From assembly GCA_002689405.1 (NCBI GenBank), contig NZFZ01000038.1, positions 1,949-14,959 on the forward strand: 13,011 nt of DNA, given 5' to 3'. Shown piece after piece: positions 6,234 to 12,660 of this stretch. Position 1 is the first letter of the stretch. Each line of letters opens with the position of its first letter. The translations under genes and the position numbers were made by a program. The notes beneath the pieces are model-generated. The model searched no databases. It saw nothing but the letters and a program-made list of their open reading frames with translations, and was not told the origin of the DNA. Source of the DNA: Gammaproteobacteria bacterium (GTDB lineage: Bacteria > Pseudomonadota > Gammaproteobacteria > Magnimaribacterales > AG-339-G14).

Positions 6234-7280
6234 ATGTTTTCAAAAATCATTATTACCGGGGTAAATGGATGGCTAGGGAATGGTTTGTTAGATTTTTTAA
6301 AATCTAAATTAAAAGATCAAGAAAGCATTTTCTATGATCTTAAAATCATAGGTTTTGATCAACAAAAACCAGAAAATAAAAATGCTCAAATGAATGGTAT
6401 TGAGTATATTGAAGGTGATTTAAGATCAAAGAGAGATATTGAGAATTTAGTTAAAGACAGTGAAGATGCATTATTTATTAACCTTGCTGGCATTATTCAC
6501 CCAAATACATTAAAACAATCTGACTTTAATTTAATTAATAACATATCTGTTACTAATTTAGCAAAAGCTGCAAAAAGTGCAGGTGTTAAGAAATTTATTG
6601 CCATGTCTTCAAATTCTCCATGCGGATACTCTAAAGATAATTCGATAATATTTGATGAAGAATCAAATTACCGCCCCTACATGGGTTATGGGGTCTCGAA
6701 AATGAACATGGAAAAAAATATTTTAAAAATCTCAGATAATAAAAAAAATACTAATTTTTCAATAATAAGAAGTCCTTGGTTTTATGGTCCAAATCAACCT
6801 GAAAGACAAACTAGTTTTTTTAAAATGATAAGAAATGGAACTTTTCCAATTTTAGGCAAAGGACAGAATCTAAGATCAATGGCTTATATAGACAATATTT
6901 GTGATGGTATTCTAAGGGTTGCAAGATATTTTGATTCTAATGGAGAAATATTTTGGATTGCAGATGAACATCCATATAAAATGATAGAAATCGTCAATAC
7001 TATCAAGAAAATCATGAGTAAAGACTTTGGGCTTGATGTATCTAGTAAGCAAATTTATTTGCCTAAGATTACAGCAGATTTTGCAAGATATACTGACGGA
7101 ATTCTTCAAAAATTTGGTTTTTACAACCAAAAAATTCATGTACTTTCTGAGATGAATCAAACTATTTCCTGTGATATTTCAAAATCAAAAAATTTATTAA
7201 ACTTTCATCCTAAAGTATCTTTAGAAGATGGTATGAAGAAATCTATTGCTTGGTGTCTAGACAATAACTTAGGTATTTGA
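6234..7280 (+). CDS. Second NAD-dependent epimerase/dehydratase (extended SDR)
   Basis: A 348-residue extended SDR when started at ATG 6234, which puts TGVNGWLG at residues 8-15, the normal distance for the family, and follows CAGG at 6227-6230. An upstream in-frame ATG at 6192 would add 14 residues and overlap UbiA by 34 bases, which is less likely. GDLRS is at 61-65, SSNS at 125-128 and Y152-GVS-K156 is the catalytic YxxxK. RSPWFYGPNQPERQ at 179-192 lies in the substrate-binding region seen in sugar epimerases and 3-beta-hydroxysteroid-type SDRs. The two SDRs of this operon are clearly different proteins, so they probably catalyse different steps. One of them may play the ketoreductase role that DprE2, a shorter classical SDR, plays in mycobacteria. 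Its stop overlaps the next start by one base (TGATG). Confidence 0.75.
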   Translation: MFSKIIITGVNGWLGNGLLDFLKSKLKDQESIFYDLKIIGFDQQKPENKNAQMNGIEYIEGDLRSKRDIENLVKDSEDALFINLAGIIHPNTLKQSDFNLINNISVTNLAKAAKSAGVKKFIAMSSNSPCGYSKDNSIIFDEESNYRPYMGYGVSKMNMEKNILKISDNKKNTNFSIIRSPWFYGPNQPERQTSFFKMIRNGTFPILGKGQNLRSMAYIDNICDGILRVARYFDSNGEIFWIADEHPYKMIEIVNTIKKIMSKDFGLDVSSKQIYLPKITADFARYTDGILQKFGFYNQKIHVLSEMNQTISCDISKSKNLLNFHPKVSLEDGMKKSIAWCLDNNLGI

Positions 7281-7702
7281 TGGAAAGTTATTTTTTTTTA
7301 GCTCCTTTTCTTTCCTTCCTTTTCGCAGGTTTAATAAAATTTATAATAAATTCATTAAAAATTAGAAAGCTTGCGTTTAAAAAAATTGGTCTTGGAAACT
7401 TTCCTAGTACTCATAATGCAATAAGTTCTTCAGCTTTTTTCACTGTTTTGTTTCAGGAAGGGCTTAATTCGCCTTTCTTATCAATTGCTTTTGCGTTGAT
7501 GCTCATCGTAGCAATTGACTCTTTAGATTTGAGGAACAAAATCGAAAAGCATGCAAAAGCTATCAATGAACTAGAAAAACCTAATGGATTTTCTTTTAAT
7601 TTGAGAACAAAAATTGGTCATAAGCCTATTGAAGTTTTTGGAGGATTTCTTGTAGGGATTACAACGAGCTATTTATTTTTTTTATTAGTCAATGGCGCTT
7701 AA
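7280..7702 (+). CDS. Divergent PAP2-family (DUF212-like) membrane protein, probable lipid-sugar phosphatase
   Basis: A 140-residue protein with three or four hydrophobic segments, near residues 5-24, 47-60, 66-80 and 119-137. The phosphatase-like signatures of the divergent PAP2 family are visible: FPSTHNA at 41-47, D80-SLDLR-85, H91 in KHAKAINEL, and GHKPIEVFGG at 113-122. Start ATG 7280 shares one base with the SDR stop (TGATG), a coupling arrangement; the TTG one codon upstream is unlikely to be used. In mycobacteria a PAP2-type protein next to DPPR synthase is assigned removal of the 5-phosphate from decaprenyl-phosphoryl-5-phosphoribose. By the same logic this protein would produce polyprenyl-phosphoryl-ribose here. 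The family assignment is good; the substrate is inferred from context. Activity of divergent PAP2 proteins is poorly documented. Confidence 0.7.
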   Translation: MESYFFLAPFLSFLFAGLIKFIINSLKIRKLAFKKIGLGNFPSTHNAISSSAFFTVLFQEGLNSPFLSIAFALMLIVAIDSLDLRNKIEKHAKAINELEKPNGFSFNLRTKIGHKPIEVFGGFLVGITTSYLFFLLVNGA

Positions 7703-7732
7703 AATACCTTTGAATGAATTTTAAGAGAGAAA

Positions 7733-9541
7733 GTGAAACTTTTTTTTGGATCTAACACAAAGACATTTCTCTTTTTCTTGTTCCTTATCTTCTGCGTACA
7801 ATTTTTTTATACTTTTTATCCAAGCAGAATGCCTTTAATTCAAGAAACGCATTTCTTCATTACACAAATATTCTTGGGAAATGTTTTTTTGGATGATGCA
7901 AGTGCTTTTTACTCCTTATTAATTACTCCTTTTTACAATTTCTTTTACCCAATATTTCAAAATCCATCTTTTTATTACATTTTTTCTATTCTATTTGAAT
8001 TTTTTTTCATTTTTTATTTGTTCTTTCTAGTTTCACTAATTTCTAAAAATTATCTTGCCTCTTTTATAGCTGTCATTATTCTATCCCCTTTAGCCTCTGC
8101 AACCATTTACAATATCTTCGGTTTATATATTTTTCCAAATCCTGCTCCAGCTTTCGAGTGGGGAAATGGCACCCTTTCAACAAGATATTTTTTGGGATTG
8201 ATTTTTCCTTTACAAATTTATTTTATTTCAAAAAATGAAAGCTTCTTTAGCTCCCTCTTGCTTGCTTGCTCAATATTAATTCATCCAAATTCATTTGTAT
8301 TTATTCTAGGCATAAGTATCTTTTGTGAAACCTACTTATTTGCAATTGGTAATGGAAACAAAAAGAGATTAGGTCTTTATTTATTAATTTTAATCGGATC
8401 CTTAATTTTTCTTTTAGATAAGTTTTATTCAAGCGACTATGATTTTAGTGAGTCCTATTTGATTTCTGATAATGTAGAAAGATACATAAACCTTGTGAGA
8501 GATGAAGCAGATGATTTTTCGATAATATTTCAGTTAACACAAAATTTCTTACAAACAGGTTTTATAACCATTTTTATAATATTTACACTTTTTATTTTCT
8601 CTCGAATTTATAAGCAAAAATATCATCAAAATATATTTTTTATTTTCACTGCAATTCCTTTGATTCTTTTTTATCTTGGATTTGTTGTAGAAATGATTTC
8701 CTACAAGTTGGAAATTGACTTTCTTTTAAATTTAATAATCGGTCTCCAGCCTGGTCACAAGCTATTGTCTTTTAGCTTTTTTCCGGCAATGTTTATATGG
8801 AGTAAATGTTTAGCTTATTTTTTTGAAAATTATAATTTAAAGATTAAACCTATTATTTTACTTAGTTTTTCAGTTTTGCTTTTTAGCATTTCTGTTAAAG
8901 GAGCATTAAAATCTTATGACTTTTTAAATGGTCTAAGCACAATAGAAAGTGGAAAGTTTAGTTACGGGGATGCCCTTATTTTAAGATCTAAATATCTAAA
9001 TGAAAGAAATCCTTCATCTCCAGTAATTTATGATTTAGGGCAGTTTGAAGAAAAAGATTTAAAAAATTTAAGCTTAAGTAACAACTTAAACATCAATCAA
9101 ACTTACGAAAATAAATACGGAAAAGTATTAGCTTTTGAGAGCTTAATTTCTCTCATTAGAAATAATCTGGTTGCCGGATCGGGAGTAATTGTTCCCCCTT
9201 ATTTATTTCACTTAAGGGATACTCTTATTGACTATAAAATTTTTTTTCAAGAACATCATGATGGAAATATTATGATGGGGTCTTTTTTAGCAACTCAGGG
9301 TCTGTTGAAACGTATGCAAGCAGTTTTAGGAGTTACTTATACTTCTTTACCGTTGCAAACATCAAAGTTGAACTATACAGCAATGAGATACTTCTACAGA
9401 AAACTTGACAGCAATAAAGCAAAATTAATTGCATCAGAATTTAATGATTATAATTTCATCTTAACCGAGAAAAATCATAATATTGATGCAAAAATAATTG
9501 CGTCAAATGAGTTTTATAATCTTTATGAAATAACAAGATAA
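7733..9541 (+). CDS. Large multi-spanning membrane protein, possible GT-C type glycosyltransferase
   Basis: A 602-residue protein I cannot assign to a named family with confidence. About ten hydrophobic segments can be seen, near residues 10-28, 80-103, 107-125, 152-166, 173-200, 213-228, 273-290, 301-320, 345-363 and 372-390. They are followed by a hydrophilic C-terminal domain of about 200 residues that would lie in the periplasm. A long loop after the first helix (29-79) contains Q37-E38 and D54-D55, as expected of the acidic catalytic loop of GT-C glycosyltransferases that use polyprenyl-phosphate sugars. VPPYLFHLRD at 487-496 and EHHDG at 507-511 are striking C-terminal stretches. It starts at GTG 7733 after AAGAGAGA at 7723-7730, 30 bases after the PAP2 stop; the next in-frame Met is residue 33, inside the loop after the first helix. 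As last gene of the operon, transfer of the lipid-linked pentose is the natural guess. Confidence 0.5.
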   Translation: MKLFFGSNTKTFLFFLFLIFCVQFFYTFYPSRMPLIQETHFFITQIFLGNVFLDDASAFYSLLITPFYNFFYPIFQNPSFYYIFSILFEFFFIFYLFFLVSLISKNYLASFIAVIILSPLASATIYNIFGLYIFPNPAPAFEWGNGTLSTRYFLGLIFPLQIYFISKNESFFSSLLLACSILIHPNSFVFILGISIFCETYLFAIGNGNKKRLGLYLLILIGSLIFLLDKFYSSDYDFSESYLISDNVERYINLVRDEADDFSIIFQLTQNFLQTGFITIFIIFTLFIFSRIYKQKYHQNIFFIFTAIPLILFYLGFVVEMISYKLEIDFLLNLIIGLQPGHKLLSFSFFPAMFIWSKCLAYFFENYNLKIKPIILLSFSVLLFSISVKGALKSYDFLNGLSTIESGKFSYGDALILRSKYLNERNPSSPVIYDLGQFEEKDLKNLSLSNNLNINQTYENKYGKVLAFESLISLIRNNLVAGSGVIVPPYLFHLRDTLIDYKIFFQEHHDGNIMMGSFLATQGLLKRMQAVLGVTYTSLPLQTSKLNYTAMRYFYRKLDSNKAKLIASEFNDYNFILTEKNHNIDAKIIASNEFYNLYEITR

Positions 9542-9570
9542 GGAAAGCTTTCACAAGGTTTTTAAGCAAA

Positions 9571-9588
9571 TCTAAAAATCTTTTTAGA
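9571..9588. repeat. Perfect inverted repeat between convergent genes, possible weak bidirectional terminator
   Basis: TCTAAAAA (9571-9578) and TTTTTAGA (9581-9588) are exact reverse complements; allowing a 4-base loop, the stem has 7 base pairs, nearly all A-T. It lies in the 85-base gap between the end of the membrane-protein gene and the end of the formyltransferase gene. A second perfect palindrome, GAAAGCTTTC, is at 9543-9552. The position suits transcription termination from both sides, but neither hairpin is GC-rich nor followed by a clean T run. Confidence 0.35.
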
Positions 9589-9626
9589 AAAACTTCTTCT
9601 TGTTCAGAATACTTTTTCTCTTAGTA

Positions 9627-10847
9627 TTAATCAGCACGGGATAAGATTTTTTGAATCATTGAAAAAAATGGCTTTTGTTTATCAAGATAAGAAAAAATAT
9701 CCCTTCGAAATATATCTTTTGCACGAGGATTTGCACCTTGTTCTAACAACATTTCCATCCCGTTAGTATTGCCAGAGTTAATTGTATGTTCTGTGGCATA
9801 CATAAGAGGTGTGGTACCTTTCGGATTAGTTTTATTTATATCAGCTCCGCATTCGATAAGAGCAGCTAAAGAAGATTCAAGACCATTATATGCTGCTATT
9901 ATTAAACCAGACCAACCTTGATTGTTACTTTCCTTTAGTAAACGCGGATTTTGTTTTGCGAGTCTCTTAATATTGAGAACGTTTTCAGACTCAACAGCTT
10001 TAAGGAATTGATCAAAGGTATCCTTTTCTACGATGACATCTCGCTCTTCAGTTGAGAGATGAATAGTGTAATCGTCTTCATAAGTTATAGATCCTGGGGA
10101 TTGACTAGAAACTAAATCCGTTTCTGAAACTCCAAAGACATGGTGACCTTCTATGAATGGCAATTGAAAATCTCTAAAGGTAAAAGCATTGATCTGTCTC
10201 ACTACATCAGAAGTGGTTGTTGAATCGAATTTAATTTTCAGATCTGAGTAATTTATTGATTTCTTTGAATAATATGAATGACCTTCTGAACTTTGAGGTA
10301 TTGCATCATAATTATCTTCAATTATATTTCCTATGGTTTTTTCAACTAATTTTTGACCGTTTAACAAATATTTTTCATATAGCTCTTTGCAATAAATATC
10401 CTTTTTCATGGGAAAAGAGATTTGAGTAATAATAGATCCTGTATCTATCCCCTCATCTATATGGTGAATTGTGCAGCCGGACCTTTTCTCACCATTCAAA
10501 ATAGGGTGCGCACTTGTATACATGCCTTTGTAAGCAGGAAGCAGTGAAAAATGGATATTATATAAACGAGCGTCTTTAAATTTTTCGGGCTTAATTAACT
10601 TAAAATACTCTAGAGAAATAAAACATAAATCTTCTACTTCGTAAACATCTGAAAGTGACACAAGATTTAGACCCAGTAAAGTAGCATGCTTCTTTAATGA
10701 TGGTTGCCATTCATCTAAGCCGCTGTCTTTATCATCAGGTAAGACTACAATATTGTAGTGCTCTCGAAATTGCTCATAAATGAAGTACAGCCCTGCAACT
10801 GCAATCGAGTTTTTCCCAGCAATGCAAATAGTCCCTTTACCCTTCAT
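9627..10847 (-). CDS. Sugar N-formyltransferase with C-terminal ankyrin repeats
   Basis: A 406-residue two-part protein. The N-terminal part has the formyltransferase core of the Fmt/ArnA fold: N97-I-H99-FSLLPAYKG and D135 in DEGIDTG form the N-H-D catalytic triad. It would transfer a formyl group from N10-formyltetrahydrofolate to an amino group of a nucleotide-linked sugar. A linker and beta region runs to about 270. The C-terminal part (about 285-400) shows ankyrin units: GWSGLIIAAYNGLESSLAAL then GADINKTNPKGTTPLMYA, with GMEMLLEQGANPRAKD after it. This arrangement is known for QdtF of Providencia alcalifaciens, a dTDP-3-amino-3,6-dideoxyglucose N-formyltransferase. Start ATG 10847 is preferred because a longer reading back to 10913 would overlap the upstream methyltransferase and adds nothing conserved. 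It follows that gene by 7 bases. Bacterial Fmt is unlikely, since the tRNA-binding C-terminal domain is replaced. Confidence 0.85.
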   Translation of the reverse strand: MKGKGTICIAGKNSIAVAGLYFIYEQFREHYNIVVLPDDKDSGLDEWQPSLKKHATLLGLNLVSLSDVYEVEDLCFISLEYFKLIKPEKFKDARLYNIHFSLLPAYKGMYTSAHPILNGEKRSGCTIHHIDEGIDTGSIITQISFPMKKDIYCKELYEKYLLNGQKLVEKTIGNIIEDNYDAIPQSSEGHSYYSKKSINYSDLKIKFDSTTTSDVVRQINAFTFRDFQLPFIEGHHVFGVSETDLVSSQSPGSITYEDDYTIHLSTEERDVIVEKDTFDQFLKAVESENVLNIKRLAKQNPRLLKESNNQGWSGLIIAAYNGLESSLAALIECGADINKTNPKGTTPLMYATEHTINSGNTNGMEMLLEQGANPRAKDIFRRDIFSYLDKQKPFFSMIQKILSRAD

Positions 10848-10854
10848 AGATATA

Positions 10855-12078
10855 TTACTCAGGAATAACCGGTTCCTCGCCAAATTGCGCTTCTTTAATA
10901 TCAAAGACTTCACCTAGATAACCATTTTTTTTGAGATTGGCTCTAACTTCTGACGGTAAGTGCCAAGCAAGGTTAAGTATTGGTAAAGAAATATCCTCGG
11001 AAGCATAAAGTTCTGACTCTGGCAATATCGGTATCTTGGTCCCGGGGACATAATTATGAACTTTTTTTGAACCAGTAATTTCATATACGGCTGATATATG
11101 GTTTTCGTCTAGTCCTAGTAACTTAACCATAATTGCAGCTCGACCTGGAAAAGCCTTTGCTCTTAATTTTCCATACTTAGCAATCTTTTCTTCAAGGAAT
11201 AGGCGCATGTCTTTCTGCCAACTAGAAATGTTCTTCTTCATAATTTTGAATTTTTCAAGAAAATCATTTTCTTTTTTATTTTCATAGGAAATTTTATGAT
11301 TTGATCCTATGTAAACTCTTATATTGCCTCCATAGCGAGACACATACTGAACATCAAATAAAGTTTTGCCCAGAGTTTGAGCAATGAATTCAAATGACCT
11401 TTGTGAGTAGGTTCTAGGATGTTCATGATAGAAAGTATCGAACTGATCAGTATCTAAAACCGATCCTAAATAGTGATTTTCTATTACTAATGTTGTTTCT
11501 TCACCAAGAATTATTTTCAGATTCTCAAGTAATTCTGGAAGATTATTTATATGCGCGAATACATTTGTAAAGGTTATGACATCTGGATAACCATGACGGT
11601 CAAGAAAATAAGACGCAGAGGCTGCATCAAAGAATTTATTAATTGTCTCGTGTTTTGAATCATTTGCTGCGGCTGTTGGTTCTATGCCAATCGTTTTAGA
11701 ACCTTTCTCCTTAAAAAAATTCAATAAACTGCCGTCATTACATCCTATATCTAATACTAACTTGCCCTTTAAATCTCCCAATCTTTCTTCAATATTCGCC
11801 ACTAAGTCTTTCATTCCTGAAAGAACACTGCCAGTCATACGTGCTCGATAGTGATAAGTTTTCGGAAAAAGGAGCTTCTTCTCAACGTCATAATTTTGAA
11901 AAGCTGTGAAGCAATTCGTACAGAAAACTATATCTATTGGATACATGGCACAAGTGGTATTCGAACCAATTGGAATCAAATCATCGCATAAAGGATGTTC
12001 GCCTAAATTCAAAACCTCAACAATACTTTTACTGCCGCATACTTCACAACAGGAATCAATTTTTCTACCACCTTTCAT
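10855..12078 (-). CDS. TylC3-type sugar C-methyltransferase
   Basis: A 407-residue protein with the three-part plan of NDP-sugar C-methyltransferases. The N-terminal zinc domain has C11xxC14 and C53xxC56. The SAM-binding Rossmann core has VLDIGCNDGSLL at 108-119 and GIEPT at 131-135, with YHEHPRTYS at 217-225 in the place of the conserved active-site H-E-H...Y segment. The C-terminal domain has FPGRAAIMVKLLGL at 310-323, YVPGTKIPI at 343-351 and LNLAWHLPSEV at 368-378. Such enzymes add a carbon-bound methyl group to a keto-deoxysugar nucleotide. Start ATG 12078 is chosen because AGGAA lies at 12087-12083 with a short spacer; a TTG at 12093 in frame would put that site inside the gene. It is followed after 7 bases by the sugar N-formyltransferase, so both probably modify the same nucleotide sugar. 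The exact carbon and sugar are not readable. Confidence 0.8.
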   Translation of the reverse strand: MKGGRKIDSCCEVCGSKSIVEVLNLGEHPLCDDLIPIGSNTTCAMYPIDIVFCTNCFTAFQNYDVEKKLLFPKTYHYRARMTGSVLSGMKDLVANIEERLGDLKGKLVLDIGCNDGSLLNFFKEKGSKTIGIEPTAAANDSKHETINKFFDAASASYFLDRHGYPDVITFTNVFAHINNLPELLENLKIILGEETTLVIENHYLGSVLDTDQFDTFYHEHPRTYSQRSFEFIAQTLGKTLFDVQYVSRYGGNIRVYIGSNHKISYENKKENDFLEKFKIMKKNISSWQKDMRLFLEEKIAKYGKLRAKAFPGRAAIMVKLLGLDENHISAVYEITGSKKVHNYVPGTKIPILPESELYASEDISLPILNLAWHLPSEVRANLKKNGYLGEVFDIKEAQFGEEPVIPE

Positions 12079-12082
12079 TTTA

Positions 12083-12087
12083 TTCCT
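12083..12087 (-). promoter_or_regulatory. Ribosome binding site deciding the methyltransferase start
   Basis: On the minus strand AGGAA ends 4 bases before ATG 12078. It favours that start over the in-frame TTG at 12093. Confidence 0.6.
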
Positions 12088-12192
12088 ACTCAATAATAAT
12101 GATTTTAAGAATCCCTTTTGTATCTGTACTTTCAGGACTATTCAAACAATTTAGTTGAAAATTAATTTGAGAGTTTAAACCTTTTTCACCTA

Positions 12193-12220
12193 TAGATAGC
12201 TGTTTTTTTATTCATATCAA
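12193..12220 (-). promoter_or_regulatory. Candidate promoter for the methyltransferase-formyltransferase pair
   Basis: On the minus strand TTGATA (12220-12215) is a five-of-six match to the -35 consensus, and TATCTA (12198-12193), 16 bases on, is a weaker -10. Transcription would start near 12186, leaving a leader of about 105 bases. This 152-base gap (12079-12230) holds no gene that I can support. Confidence 0.3.
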
Positions 12221-12230
12221 TAATCAATAA

Positions 12231-12581
12231 TTAATCATGGCTAGCGCCATCAATCAAAATTATATTGAGATCTTCAGGCAAATCTAACTCATCTAGACAG
12301 GCAAAATTTACTGCTATTTGATCAGGATATCTTCTTCTTTTGTGGTGAGTATAAACTCCACAAACTTTGCAGAAATAATGCTCAGCAATATTTTTATTCC
12401 ATTTGTATAAACCCAAATATTCATTACCTTCTAACAAAGTAAAAAATTCCTTAGAGACTGGTTTCATGACAATAGATTTCTTTCTGCATAAAGAGCAGTT
12501 GCATTCATATACATCCTCATAAACATTCTCAGTCTCTATTTGAAAACGTACTTTTTTACAGTGGCAAGATCCTTTAAACAT
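12231..12581 (-). CDS. GFA/CENP-V domain zinc protein
   Basis: A 116-residue protein of the family named after glutathione-dependent formaldehyde-activating enzyme. The zinc ligand pattern is clear: C6-H-C8 near the start, C27-N-C29-xx-C32, then C71-xx-C74 in FCKVCGVYTHHKRR, which continues into the family's short C-terminal beta sheet. GSCHCKKVRF at residues 4-13 is a typical opening. Most members have no proven function, and activity on the glutathione-formaldehyde adduct has been shown for very few, so the name should not be taken as a reaction. The ATG at 12581 has no visible Shine-Dalgarno. It stands alone, about 80 bases downstream of the hydrolase-like gene and about 150 bases upstream of the methyltransferase gene on the same strand, and is probably unrelated to the sugar genes. 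Confidence 0.8.
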   Translation of the reverse strand: MFKGSCHCKKVRFQIETENVYEDVYECNCSLCRKKSIVMKPVSKEFFTLLEGNEYLGLYKWNKNIAEHYFCKVCGVYTHHKRRRYPDQIAVNFACLDELDLPEDLNIILIDGASHD

Positions 12582-12660
12582 TTTTAATTAAGTAAGTTAG
12601 CTATCTCAATCATAAAAAGACTCATAATATTTCTCTATACTGGTGCAACCTGGGTGCCAT

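Noticed and set aside
6912..7160. Minus-strand open frame inside the second SDR gene
   Set aside because: It is antisense to a conserved coding region with no supporting motif.
10848..10913. Longer N-terminus for the formyltransferase
   Set aside because: It would overlap the C-methyltransferase gene by more than 50 bases, and the added residues are basic and unconserved in appearance; ATG 10847 begins right at the first beta strand.
11906..12158. Two plus-strand open frames opposite the start of the C-methyltransferase gene
   Set aside because: They overlap each other in different frames and run antisense to the zinc-binding N-terminus of the methyltransferase; no homology pattern is visible.
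12636..12660. GC-rich stretch with repeated GGTGC between the hydrolase-like and GFA genes, considered as a terminator or protein-binding site
   Set aside because: The two GGTGC copies are direct, not inverted; no stable stem followed by a T run can be drawn on either strand.
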